A stretch of 45,729 nucleotides of DNA from a bacterium (GTDB taxonomy: Bacteria; Armatimonadota; Chthonomonadetes; Chthonomonadales; Chthonomonadaceae): positions 1-45,729 of the forward strand of contig JAJYCW010000018.1 of the NCBI GenBank assembly GCA_021777995.1, read 5' to 3'. Numbering within the stretch: position 1 is the first letter of the stretch; every line of letters begins with the position of its first letter. The notes below the pieces were generated by a model. The model saw nothing but the letters and a program-made list of their open reading frames with translations. It did no database searches and had not been told where the DNA came from. The position numbers and the translations under genes are program-made. Of this stretch, positions 18,616 through 27,180 are shown piece after piece.

Positions 18616-18901
18616 CTGTCATTTCTAAACCTTTTGATCTATTTCCCGTACCAGCAGCCTTCTTAAGCGCCACTCTTGCGGTAGACCAGTATGATGGGAG
18701 AATGCTAACTGGTTGGTGAATCGTACTTGGGTAGCTCGCCACTTGAAAAAAATCTGAACACGATCTTCAGTAGTGAAAACATCCCGCTTACGTCACTCTG
18801 TCCAAGAGCCAAACGACTAATACCAGCCAATGTACAGTTTTGTCTTTAAGAGACTCTCCGTCGGTTCATCTAGCAGTGACGGCTGCGAGCACTTACAACC
18901 C
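18616..18901. other. Intergenic region between convergent genes
   Basis: With the hairpin before it, about 350 bases between the Gly-rich protein gene and the HNH gene. No gene or further structure stands out. Confidence 0.5.
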
Positions 18902-19459
18902 TTAGTCAACAATGTCTGCAAAGGCTGGAAGGTAATCCATCCAGACACTGTTTTTCCTACCTGTGATATACTTCGTGAGACTAATGTAGGGGGTGTACTT
19001 CGGCCGCCGAGGTGGCCTGGCTAGTTTCATTCCAACCTGATGCGGCAACTTGTCCCCCTTCTTGGTGTTACACCTGCGGCAACAGGTTACCAGGTTATCC
19101 CAGGTGGCAGGGCCGCCGGCATGACGCGGTATGACATGATCTAGTGTCAACTCTTTCGTGATGACACCGCAATACTGACACGTATAATTGTCGCGCGCAA
19201 AGATCGTTCTGCGCGAAAGCTTTAGCTCTGGCAGTGGTCGCTTTATCTGCGTCCTCAGTTTCACCACTGAGGGCATTTCAAAGACCCTGTTCGGGCTAAC
19301 TACCCTAATACTCGGGTCTGCATGAAGGACCTCGGCCTTGCCCATGTACACCAGGACGATGGCTCGTTTTGCGGTACAGACATTGAGTGGTTCGTAATCA
19401 CTGTTTAGTACCAAGACCTCCTGGTTCATCGATGATGTTGTGCGGGTGGTAAGCATCAT
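18902..19459 (-). CDS. HNH endonuclease family protein
   Basis: A 185-residue protein with a complete HNH module: a first zinc pair CQYC, the catalytic LDHVIPRHAGG, WDNLVTCCRRCNTKKGD with the second zinc pair, all at about residues 95-140. The N-terminal half (VLVLNSDYEPLNVCTAKRAI) is typical of a widespread stand-alone HNH family found once per genome in several phyla. That makes a housekeeping DNA-processing role likelier than a homing or restriction role, although the true function is not known. The start is uncertain: ATG at 19459 lacks a well-spaced SD (GGAG 13 nt away), and the ATG at 19429 begins closer to the family consensus. Confidence 0.85.
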   Translation of the reverse strand: MMLTTRTTSSMNQEVLVLNSDYEPLNVCTAKRAIVLVYMGKAEVLHADPSIRVVSPNRVFEMPSVVKLRTQIKRPLPELKLSRRTIFARDNYTCQYCGVITKELTLDHVIPRHAGGPATWDNLVTCCRRCNTKKGDKLPHQVGMKLARPPRRPKYTPYISLTKYITGRKNSVWMDYLPAFADIVD

Positions 19460-20097
19460 AATGCAGAATTGTCTCCATCCTTAAACACAACGACCCGCTC
19501 TCGTCCGGAGACGCAGAACGGGCCAGCAAAAAAGTGAACTGTTCCGGAACTTTGAAGATGGTGTAGGCGCCCTCGATGACACACTGTATTGGACAACACG
19601 CCGTGCCGATTGCCATGGCACATGCCTGCCATGCGTGCGCGTAAGGAAACACGCACCATGTCACTGGATTGGTTTTTTGTGAGTCCTAACATGACCCCCA
19701 CCTCTCCATCACAAACTGCACAGTAAGCGGGTACCGCAAAAACGCGGCGGCTATAGTGAAAGTATAACAGAATAGTGATTTAGTGTCAACAGACCGCCTA
19801 TTAAGTATGAAGTGACGAGACGTGACACACTATTATTACGCTCGTTGACGGCTTATTGGTTCAGAAATCGTGTTCACCGCTTGCCAGCACACGATCATAG
19901 ACGCACATTAAAGGTGTGAACGCAACAACATGAGCGGACAATGGTGCTTAGATCGGCACCTAACTGGAGCTTTCTACTTCATCGACTTGCGCCATTGGTA
20001 CCCGAAATCTCTAAGAGCACCTTGCAGGGTTGGGCACAGCTTGTGCCTGATACCATGGTGCACAAGCTGTACCTCGCTTCAGCAATTTGGGATACCG
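19460..20097. other. Gene-free region
   Basis: About 640 bases upstream of the HNH gene. Two short overlapping minus-strand frames (to 19701) lack family resemblance and compete with each other, so I do not call a gene. TAGTGTCA near 19781 and TGACACACTA near 19821 form a weak inverted repeat. A strong hairpin at 20036-20070 is listed separately. Confidence 0.5.
20036..20070 (-). terminator. Hairpin after the YtkA-like gene
   Basis: ACAGCTTGTGC (20036-20046) and GCACAAGCTGT (20060-20070) are perfect 11-bp inverted arms with a 13-nt loop, 28 nt beyond the stop of the gene ending at 20098. No T-tract follows. Confidence 0.6.
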
Positions 20098-21024
20098 CTA
20101 AGGTGCAATAAGCACAATAGAACGCATTGCGATTACCTTTCCGTTCCTGACAGCCTTAAGCATCACAGACCACTTTCCGCTCATTGCGAGATCAACTGGT
20201 AGTGAAAGCACACCCTCTTTTGCCGGTACAGCATTCACGGAAGTGGATCCCATATTCATCGAGACCATCGATACCACTGCCGACGCCGATACGTCCTTCA
20301 ATGGTTTGCCGTCTGGTGTGGTGAGTTTAAGCAGCAGCCTGTTGTCGCCCACCTTTAGCGGATGCTGGGGCTGTGCGGTGAAGATAATATCGCTTGCGGG
20401 CTGAGACCAGTCCTGGTCGCCACCTGCCTGAAAGGTGTAAGTTCGGTTCAACATTTGCGCGCCTGCCATTGCACCGCTAAGAACGAGGATCCAGTCACCT
20501 TGCATGCTGAAATCTGGGCTGACAACGTATACTCCCGGCGCGGGCTCAGTGACAACAGGATGCGTCGTCCCCATGTCCATTGAAGCCATTTTCACTGTGG
20601 CAGTCATCCGCAGACCCGCGAGAGGTTTACCTGCACCGTCGGTCACCTTAATGCGTAGCATGTTTGTGCCCACAACTGGCTTGGGTTTTGCCGGGTTAAC
20701 AAGAACATTGCACATATCCGATGCAGACGGATTCGTCAATGCTCCCGCATCGGAATTCCGTGGTGCAGTCATGCTCATACCGTTCATATCATGCATGCCC
20801 GAACCTGAAACCATCATGAGCGACATCATCTTTACGTAGTAGCTCTGGGCTCCAAACCCGGTGAGCTTTGCCCAGTTCTCATGAGGTTTTACCACAAACG
20901 ATCCCGTCGGCGTTAGTACGGTTAACCCTGCCATTGCCTCGCCAGAAGCCGCCTGTGCACGCATTCCATGGTTACAGGCCGCACACACCACCGCAGCGAT
21001 AAGCAGCAATTTTCGAGAGTTCAT
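20098..21024 (-). CDS. Exported protein with two YtkA/FixH-like domains
   Basis: A 308-residue exported protein (signal peptide about 1-25). A Met-rich stretch at about 66-85 (MMSLMM ... MHDMNGMSM) looks suited to binding copper(I). Two homologous beta-domains follow, about 120-187 and 228-296, each with a GKPL turn and a repeated Met motif (MASMDMG, MVSMNMG) and ending in a GDWILVL or GKWSVML strand. This is the pattern of YtkA-like/FixH domains, which occur with copper proteins. It is the last gene of a minus-strand cluster with a beta-barrel 3 nt upstream and a multicopper oxidase. CGGAG lies 6 nt before the ATG. A periplasmic copper-carrier role is inferred. Confidence 0.75.
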   Translation of the reverse strand: MNSRKLLLIAAVVCAACNHGMRAQAASGEAMAGLTVLTPTGSFVVKPHENWAKLTGFGAQSYYVKMMSLMMVSGSGMHDMNGMSMTAPRNSDAGALTNPSASDMCNVLVNPAKPKPVVGTNMLRIKVTDGAGKPLAGLRMTATVKMASMDMGTTHPVVTEPAPGVYVVSPDFSMQGDWILVLSGAMAGAQMLNRTYTFQAGGDQDWSQPASDIIFTAQPQHPLKVGDNRLLLKLTTPDGKPLKDVSASAVVSMVSMNMGSTSVNAVPAKEGVLSLPVDLAMSGKWSVMLKAVRNGKVIAMRSIVLIAP

Positions 21025-21027
21025 TTT

Positions 21028-22269
21028 CTACTCCGGAATATATTGGTGCTGCAAACTAAGCAGCGACCGTCTTGGGGCAATGTGCTGATTAAAGGTGTCG
21101 GTAAAATTGTACGCAAAGCCCAGTTGAATGGTGTTGTTATCGGGTCCGCCATAAACAGCTGCCCCAGCGGATGCCCAGTGTTGATAGGTATATTGAGCGA
21201 TTAGGTCAAAACCTTCTCCAAGCCGTTTGACTCCTGTGAGTGCGATAGCAAATGTGGAACTATTGGGTACGTTCTGGTACGTTCTAATACCCAGGGTTAG
21301 CGCAACCTGATAGGCAGGACGTCCAAACGGGCTGTGAAGATACCTTAGCGACATGGCAGCGCTGTTAGCAGCCGCGCGATAGGTGTCTTCTACCGAGCCG
21401 AACGTCCTTAAAGAGTTACCCGTAGTAAACGTATCCTGAAATCGAAGGTCGAAACGATCAATGGGATCCGATTTAAGGTTGAGGACGAAGCCGCCGAATA
21501 GCGCGGTGTTAGCTCCTCCGTTGGCACCTGCTATGTCCTGCTCCTCTGCCCCAAGCCCCCATTGCGGCACCCGCTCCATCGCAGCAAGAACCGGTGCGCC
21601 CTCGTAGCTTAATGTCGCCCCATATGAGTTGATACCTGTCTGGTCACCGTTGCTGCCTGCTGTGTCAACTAGATGCTGTGCGTGGAGGTTGAGAAAATAC
21701 CGAAGGTTCTTGTTGAAGGTTAGCGCCACCTGGTTGCTATAACGATGTTCTTGAACGTTGCCGCCAGATGAAAAGGGATTGAGCAGGCCAGTGAACTCTA
21801 CAAGATCGTCCCCCCTTAGCGTGGGGAACGTGATGAGCTGCGTGGGAACGTCTGTACGCCCAATAACTGCCTCGAAGGGTGTGGTTGCATAATCAAGATA
21901 CGCCTGGTGTAGAAAAAGACCAGTGCCAGAGGAATTCAGACTGTTATCCGAGGTGGTTACTCCTAATACCAGGCTGCCAATTCCACCTCCGCGGTAAAGC
22001 CGTTGAGACGCGCCGATAACGAGAGACGAATCTGAAAAGTTGATGCGCCCCGTACTTATCTTGCCTCCGCCTGGAGCATTGTGTTCTGGAAATCTACCTT
22101 CGAGTGTTGCAATTCCGCTGCCATCAATTTCGAGCTGCGGTGCAAGCGAAGGCTGCTCGGGAACAGGAGTGTGTTGCACCTGCGCGTACGCCGATGCACA
22201 ACAGATGATCAGACAGCTCACTATCGCACCCGCTTGCCATGTACGGCGATGTGATTTTATTGGTGTCAT
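21028..22269 (-). CDS. Predicted outer-membrane beta-barrel protein of the copper cluster
   Basis: A 413-residue protein with a signal peptide (about 1-29, ending AYA) followed by alternating amphipathic strands through to the C-terminus, as in porin-like barrels (for example GGFVLNLKSDPIDRFDLRFQ and NNTIQLGFAYNF). No specific family was recognised. It lies 13 nt after the multicopper oxidase gene (AAGGGG before the ATG) and 3 nt before the YtkA-like gene, so the three are one transcription unit. It may be the outer-membrane route for copper or an electron-transfer partner, but this rests on context only. Confidence 0.7.
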   Translation of the reverse strand: MTPIKSHRRTWQAGAIVSCLIICCASAYAQVQHTPVPEQPSLAPQLEIDGSGIATLEGRFPEHNAPGGGKISTGRINFSDSSLVIGASQRLYRGGGIGSLVLGVTTSDNSLNSSGTGLFLHQAYLDYATTPFEAVIGRTDVPTQLITFPTLRGDDLVEFTGLLNPFSSGGNVQEHRYSNQVALTFNKNLRYFLNLHAQHLVDTAGSNGDQTGINSYGATLSYEGAPVLAAMERVPQWGLGAEEQDIAGANGGANTALFGGFVLNLKSDPIDRFDLRFQDTFTTGNSLRTFGSVEDTYRAAANSAAMSLRYLHSPFGRPAYQVALTLGIRTYQNVPNSSTFAIALTGVKRLGEGFDLIAQYTYQHWASAGAAVYGGPDNNTIQLGFAYNFTDTFNQHIAPRRSLLSLQHQYIPE

Positions 22270-22282
22270 GTTGGCGTACCCC

Positions 22283-23524
22283 TTACGAATTTAGTGTTAG
22301 AACTTCCTGAAATGTGAACCCTGCTTCAACCGCATCATCATACATTAGCATGGTCATCATGCCCCCGGGCGAAGCTCCGTTGTTAGTGAGGCAAAGGTCA
22401 CTATGATCATGAAAATGCCAGTTACCCGGGTTTGTACCCTCCACGATGATATCACAGGTGGTACCAGGAAACACAGGAATCGTATTCATCTGCATCGGGC
22501 TCTGCAGCGGTGCCCCGTCCTGGCATACGTGCCAGAAATTGTGCCCGTGAAGATGCATGAAATGCGGCATCATTCCAGCACCTATAAGGCGGATGCGGAT
22601 AAATTCACCTCGGCGAATTCGAACATGCTCTGCCATAGGATAACTTTTGCCGTTAATCATGAAGAAGTTTGGATTTATCTGACGGAACTTTCCGGCCATA
22701 CTGGAGGCATAGGGTGGTATCCAACCTGATTTAATGGCTGCGAGAAAGGCTTCCTTCGAAGCGAACCAGCCCATCATCTCGCCGCTCATTTTAGACATCA
22801 TAGCTGGTGACCGGCTCATATAGTCCATTTGAGCGCCCATGAGCTGCATCTCGTTCATCTGCTGCTCTACAAAGTTTGTGTCAACTTCACTTAATACCAT
22901 CGTATAGTCGCGGGTATAAGGGAATTGCCTGCGGACAGGGTCATCGGCACTCTCTATGATGATTGCCCCATATAGGCCCGCCTGAACATGCAGATTTGTC
23001 ATCTGATGGCAATGATAGAAGTGCGTTCCTGCCGGCTGAGCGCGGAACAGATACTGGAAGGTCTGATTGTAACCCACGGGGTACTGTGTTCCAAATGGAA
23101 CGCCATCCATCTCGCACTCGACGTCCACTCCGTGCCAATGAATCGTATGAAAGTCGTGGGTTTTGTTTAGAAGATTGACTTTGACCCACTCTCCTTCTTT
23201 CACGCGCAGCTCTGGCCCGGGCACGGTACCGTTGTATGTATAGGCAGGAAAATGAGCCATAGGGAGCATTTCGTGCGGAGTTAACAGCACCTCGATGTGA
23301 TATTCATGCACTACCTCGCCAGGTGTTGGAAGGTCTCGGGGATACCAGCGTGGTCGGGTTGCCGCAGGGTCAAAAGGGATACTCCAGTCTGTAGGCAACG
23401 GCCCATTGTATCCCATTTCTCTTTTCGTCTGTGCCGCAGCGTCAGTAGACGAAGAACCTAGTATTGCGCCAGTTCCGCCAGCCAGCAGCGATCTAATAAC
23501 AGACCGACGGCTTAAATTATTCAT
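22283..23524 (-). CDS. Two-domain multicopper oxidase
   Basis: A 413-residue exported copper oxidase with a twin-arginine-like signal (SRRSVIRSLLAGG). Domain 1 has IHWHG (His129, His131) and HFYHCHQ (His171, Cys172, His173), then His179 and Leu184, completing a type-1 site. Domain 2 has HLHG (His324, His326) and HFHDH (His372, His374). The eight His of the trinuclear centre are thus kept, but the type-1 Cys expected in domain 2 is Asp373. Residues 223-251 are Met-rich, as in cuprous oxidases. It likely oxidises Cu(I) or a phenolic/metal substrate in the periplasm. The frame is open from 23569, but the ATG at 23524 begins the Tat signal. Confidence 0.9.
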   Translation of the reverse strand: MNNLSRRSVIRSLLAGGTGAILGSSSTDAAAQTKREMGYNGPLPTDWSIPFDPAATRPRWYPRDLPTPGEVVHEYHIEVLLTPHEMLPMAHFPAYTYNGTVPGPELRVKEGEWVKVNLLNKTHDFHTIHWHGVDVECEMDGVPFGTQYPVGYNQTFQYLFRAQPAGTHFYHCHQMTNLHVQAGLYGAIIIESADDPVRRQFPYTRDYTMVLSEVDTNFVEQQMNEMQLMGAQMDYMSRSPAMMSKMSGEMMGWFASKEAFLAAIKSGWIPPYASSMAGKFRQINPNFFMINGKSYPMAEHVRIRRGEFIRIRLIGAGMMPHFMHLHGHNFWHVCQDGAPLQSPMQMNTIPVFPGTTCDIIVEGTNPGNWHFHDHSDLCLTNNGASPGGMMTMLMYDDAVEAGFTFQEVLTLNS

Positions 23525-23708
23525 TAGCCTCAATTCTCCAGTGGGGTAAAAGCAGAAATACGCGTGCAATGCTGCATCTCATAGTAATTGCACCCACCTC
23601 ACCGCGCAATAACGACGCCGCGAAGCTTCGCATCATCAGGTTGCAACGTCTATGTGAAGGAACTGTACCGAATTGCATTGCACTATGAGTACAAACCGTT
23701 ACGTGTGT

Positions 23709-24137
23709 TTACCGGAGAACAGGCGGGGCCCTAGAAGTTCGCGCGTCGGCGATTATTGTTGAAGCAAGGTCGAGGTTACGGATTAGCGCAGGTACGCCTA
23801 ACGATGCAAACGATAACGATACTTGAGTGCCGGGTAACAACGAAATGGCAGGAATGGGAACATAACCCGGTACCAGCAATGGCGAAACAGGAGCCCCAGA
23901 TTGCGGCATCACGCAGCAAGTACCGTGACACTGGCTGGAATTAACATTACCCGTTGCATGGCCGGCCGTTGCGCACTGATTGCAGGGCAGCGTGTGACAA
24001 CAGCAAGGCATATTCCCCATACTACATGCCTGTGCGGGCTTTGCAGTGAGGATGGCCAAGGCACCAAACACCATCACAAGAATTGTAAGTGAATGCCGCC
24101 AGTTTAGATTGGAGAGCGCCTTGTTGGTTGCAAGCAC
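23709..24137 (-). CDS. Small Cys-rich exported protein upstream of the copper oxidase
   Basis: A 142-residue protein with a membrane or signal segment at about 14-37. A Cys/His/Met-rich block follows at about 38-78 (ACSMGNMPCCCHTLPCNQC ... CHGTCC), and the C-terminal part is rich in Pro and hydrophobic residues. No family was recognised, but the block is plainly a soft-metal ligand cluster. I choose the GTG at 24137 because AGGAGG lies 8 nt upstream; the TTG at 24143 is too close to that SD. It lies 184 nt upstream of the oxidase gene on the same strand, so it probably belongs to the copper-handling cluster as sensor, carrier or storage protein. Confidence 0.65.
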   Translation of the reverse strand: MLATNKALSNLNWRHSLTILVMVFGALAILTAKPAQACSMGNMPCCCHTLPCNQCATAGHATGNVNSSQCHGTCCVMPQSGAPVSPLLVPGYVPIPAISLLPGTQVSLSFASLGVPALIRNLDLASTIIADARTSRAPPVLR

Positions 24138-24642
24138 AGCCAAAACCTCCTGCAGCCCATTACGAGCTAATGAGACCGTGATCTGTCCCTTTCACAGCAG
24201 GACGGAAAATTAGCCACACGCTGACAATTACGAAAAGGAATGTAACAATGTTACCACACAATGTTATTAGGCATCTTAACAGTTCGAACAAAACTGTAGT
24301 AAACATTCCATGCGAATGAACCCATTTGCAGAAAGGCTGGTCGTTACACAACTGGGTAGACCAGAGAAATTGCCCCCACGAGGGAAAGGCTATGAGAAGG
24401 TCGCCTCATGATGGTGGGCCGATTTCGCATTTCGACGAAGGTATTGCTTCGTGTGCCCTGCAGTACTACCATCGGTATGACAGCCCGTTGATTACAAATT
24501 TCTGTGTCAGTTGCATAAAAGTATGGAGGCACTTTCATCCCAACTCGAGGGCACGCGAGAAGCCAGCTTAATCGTCTAGCATTTCACCATCAGGGGCGTA
24601 GCAATGTGGACTAGACGAAGCGGCTACCCCAATTGAGCGGCA
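24138..24642. other. Region upstream of the copper cluster, with possible small membrane ORF and regulatory repeats
   Basis: About 500 bases. A minus-strand frame 24160-24306 could encode a 48-residue single-TM peptide (LITLCGNIVTFLFVIVSVWL), ending about 20 nt before the Cys-rich gene; it lacks a good SD, so I leave it unproven. The same stretch holds a palindrome GTAACAATGTTAC (24242-24254) and a direct repeat CAATGTTA (24246-24253 and 24259-24266, 13-nt period), which may be operator sites for the copper genes. The rest shows nothing. Confidence 0.4.
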
Positions 24643-25443
24643 CTACATTCCCATAGATTGGGTAGGCTTAACCATCCAGAAACCGCTCTTGTTCACCAAA
24701 TTGAGGTTAATGGTATGGTTGAATGTATGGCCTTCCAGACTTAACGATAGACTGACAGGGACCACAGCATTACTGCCATCGTTAGAAGTGGGTGGCTGTG
24801 CCTTAAGATTTGCACTTGAAAGCGACTTAAGAATGATACCGAGTATCGGTTGAGCTTTCATCGCAGTAGAGAAGCTGGCGGCATCTGGGTACTTCTGTTT
24901 GTCCTGTGCGGAGAAATCCGTAAGACTGTACAATGAATTCCAATCCTGGCTTTTCAGCGCATCTACGTATTTCTGAGCCTGGCTCTGCGGGTTGGTACGG
25001 TGAGTCCACCACACATACCCACCGATACACCCCACAGCAAGCAGAAGAACAACAACGATTACGGCAACACTGGAGCTACTCTTCTTCGTTGTTGGTGTCT
25101 CTTTGCTTCGGGTGCGGGCCGAAGCGCCGCTGCGAGAGGGCGAGGCTCCCGAAGGCGGCGGGATCGTTCCGGGTCTGGGCGACGTAGCGTTAGTGGGATT
25201 GGGGACATCAATATACTCACCACTAAGAGTCATTTTGCGCGTAAAGCCACCGGTAACAGGTGCGGGGGGAGGCAACGACGACACAGGACTTGCAGCGGCA
25301 ACATTCAACACCGCTGGTGTCGGTACAGCCGATGCCTGGGGTTCTTCAGCAGCCGACTTGGCATTGAGAGCAGTTTTGCAAATAGGGCAAGTATCGGTTG
25401 CGGTCTCGTCTACAGGATGTTGGCAGTTCGAACAAATGACCAA
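24643..25443 (-). CDS. Zinc-ribbon, TM-anchored protein of unknown function
   Basis: A 266-residue protein with an N-terminal zinc ribbon (Cys4, Cys7, Cys19, Cys22), a Pro/Ser/Thr-rich linker (about 30-122), one membrane helix (about 124-146) and a C-terminal domain (about 152-266). The C-terminal domain resembles the NTF2/DUF4878-type folds used as extracytoplasmic sensors or binders. It starts at a TTG directly after an in-frame TAA, so no longer start is possible; GGTGG lies 8 nt upstream. It follows the gene at 25477 with a gap of about 30 nt, and both share a TM plus small extracytoplasmic domain design. Confidence 0.65.
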   Translation of the reverse strand: MVICSNCQHPVDETATDTCPICKTALNAKSAAEEPQASAVPTPAVLNVAAASPVSSLPPPAPVTGGFTRKMTLSGEYIDVPNPTNATSPRPGTIPPPSGASPSRSGASARTRSKETPTTKKSSSSVAVIVVVLLLAVGCIGGYVWWTHRTNPQSQAQKYVDALKSQDWNSLYSLTDFSAQDKQKYPDAASFSTAMKAQPILGIILKSLSSANLKAQPPTSNDGSNAVVPVSLSLSLEGHTFNHTINLNLVNKSGFWMVKPTQSMGM

Positions 25444-25476
25444 TTACGCATCCACCTTTCGAATTAGACGCACCAC

Positions 25477-26019
25477 CTAGAAATTGGAGCTTGGTGCGTT
25501 TGGGGTGATCTTGAATAGTTGCCGCAAATCGGAGCGAGAAAGCACGATCTTCCACGCACCATTTGGGTCTTGGTGCATTAGGCATGCAACCTTAGCCGTA
25601 TCGGTTTTTCCCGCCTGGTATAGCGCTTCATGCTGCATGTTACTGCGTACCGAAAGCGTTGTATCAATCAGCGCCAGACCCTGACCTTTGATAATCGGCG
25701 GCTTCATTGCAACATTTTCAATGCGTTCAGTGTAGCCATGAGCCAGCGGCACTCCAGTATCGTCCGAATACTTCTTCTCTGTGGGCCAATAAGCCTTGTC
25801 TGCGGCATCTAACATGGCGTATTGAGACTTTGCATCGCCTGCAGAAACATCACCGAAGAATTCACCAAGGGCGTAACTTGCGGACTTTCTGAAAATGAAA
25901 AAATAGTAATACAAGCCACCAACGATAGCTGCAATAAGAACCAGAAAGATGATTCCTTCTGAAATGTTGGTTCCTGTATTACCGCGCTGGGGTCGCGCTT
26001 TACCGATTACTCGTGCCAT
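25477..26019 (-). CDS. Single-TM protein of unknown function
   Basis: A 180-residue protein with a basic N-terminus, one membrane helix at about 22-43 and an extracytoplasmic domain (about 50-175) that looks like the same small alpha/beta type as its neighbour (SYALGEFFGDVSAGDAKSQY; NGAWKIVLSRSDL). AGGAG lies 11 nt before the ATG. It is cotranscribed with the zinc-ribbon protein downstream. No family name can be given with confidence. Confidence 0.65.
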   Translation of the reverse strand: MARVIGKARPQRGNTGTNISEGIIFLVLIAAIVGGLYYYFFIFRKSASYALGEFFGDVSAGDAKSQYAMLDAADKAYWPTEKKYSDDTGVPLAHGYTERIENVAMKPPIIKGQGLALIDTTLSVRSNMQHEALYQAGKTDTAKVACLMHQDPNGAWKIVLSRSDLRQLFKITPNAPSSNF

Positions 26020-26122
26020 TTATTCGTGGTCTCCTGCACGGATGCCAAAACATGCCTGGCAAGTTCCGGCTCTCAAGATAGTAGAACAGGGAATTAGATG
26101 TCATTAGTTCCCACGGCAGTAG

Positions 26123-27148
26123 TTACTTACACACTGCTCGCAGGCCACTAATAGCCATATCAACACACTCATCATCGATATCGAGGTGGGTCACCATGCG
26201 GAGTGTGTATTGCGCCGTGGGATTGCATAGAACGTTATGCTGTTCGGCAAGTTGTGTGCAGACGTCCTGTGCGGGAAGTTTTGTGTTGAAATAGACCATA
26301 TTGGTTGCAGGTTCAGTAGTTACTGGCTGCACATTAACGTCACCATGAAACGCGGCTGCAAGGGCCCTCGCGCGACTGTGATCATCAGCTAACCGCTTGA
26401 CGTTATGTTCTAGCGCATAGAGCCCGGCTGCCGCCAGAATTCCAACCTGCCGCATTCCACCACCGAGCATCTTGCGCACGCGCCGTGCCCTCGCTATGAA
26501 ATCCGCAGACCCACACAGCACAGACCCCACTGGGCATCCCAGGCCCTTTGAAAGGCAGAAGGTGACGGTATCTGCACAGGCCGCGAATTGTGACACGGAA
26601 ATGCCGCTGGCTACAGATGCATGGAAGATACGCGCTCCATCGATGTGGACTGCAGCTCCGGCGTTCTTCGCGGTTGCGTACACCGCCGTACACACGTCCA
26701 GCGGAATCACAGCGCCGCCCGCACGGTTGTGCGTGTTTTCCAAAACCACTAATGATGTACGCGGTGTGTGTAGAGTTTCCGGCTGCAGCCAGGCAGCAAT
26801 CGATGTCATCTCCGGGACGCCAAGAGTACTACGGAATTGCCGCGTAAGAACCTGTGCAATCGTTGCCGGAAGTCCCACCTCATAGACCATTGAGTGAGCG
26901 TTCTCGTCCATCAACACCTGGTCACCCGGATTGGTGTGCACCTTCAACGCAATCGCATTGCTCATTGTTCCGCTAGCAGTAAAGAGTGCGCACTCTTTGC
27001 CCGTGAGAGCCGACGCTGCTTCCTGAAGAGCGTTAACAGTAGCGTCATCCTCGTAAACGTCGTCCCCAACCTCTGCAGCAGCCATTGCATCGCGCATGCA
27101 TTGCGACGGCCGCGTAACTGTGTCACTGCGGAAATCGGCGATCCTCAA
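26123..27148 (-). CDS. ltaE: Low-specificity L-threonine aldolase
   Basis: A 341-residue PLP enzyme splitting threonine or allo-threonine to glycine and acetaldehyde. The family start DFRSDTVTRPS, the EVGDDVYEDD block, HIDGARIFHA and the PLP-lysine motif FCLSKGLGCPVGS are all present. The start is a TTG preceded by a GGGGGAGAG purine run about 10 nt upstream, and family alignment supports it. The gene lies 32 nt downstream of a small predicted barrel gene; the pairing has no obvious functional logic. Confidence 0.92.
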   Translation of the reverse strand: MRIADFRSDTVTRPSQCMRDAMAAAEVGDDVYEDDATVNALQEAASALTGKECALFTASGTMSNAIALKVHTNPGDQVLMDENAHSMVYEVGLPATIAQVLTRQFRSTLGVPEMTSIAAWLQPETLHTPRTSLVVLENTHNRAGGAVIPLDVCTAVYATAKNAGAAVHIDGARIFHASVASGISVSQFAACADTVTFCLSKGLGCPVGSVLCGSADFIARARRVRKMLGGGMRQVGILAAAGLYALEHNVKRLADDHSRARALAAAFHGDVNVQPVTTEPATNMVYFNTKLPAQDVCTQLAEQHNVLCNPTAQYTLRMVTHLDIDDECVDMAISGLRAVCK

Positions 27149-27180
27149 GTTATGTTCTCTCCCCCACGCATCAAATCACA

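Noticed and set aside
18902-19459. HNH protein as homing endonuclease or restriction enzyme
   Set aside because: No intron, methylase or mobile context nearby; it matches a widespread stand-alone HNH family.
19456-19701. Short minus-strand frames upstream of the HNH gene
   Set aside because: Two frames overlap each other, neither has a family resemblance or a good SD, and codon use gives no support.
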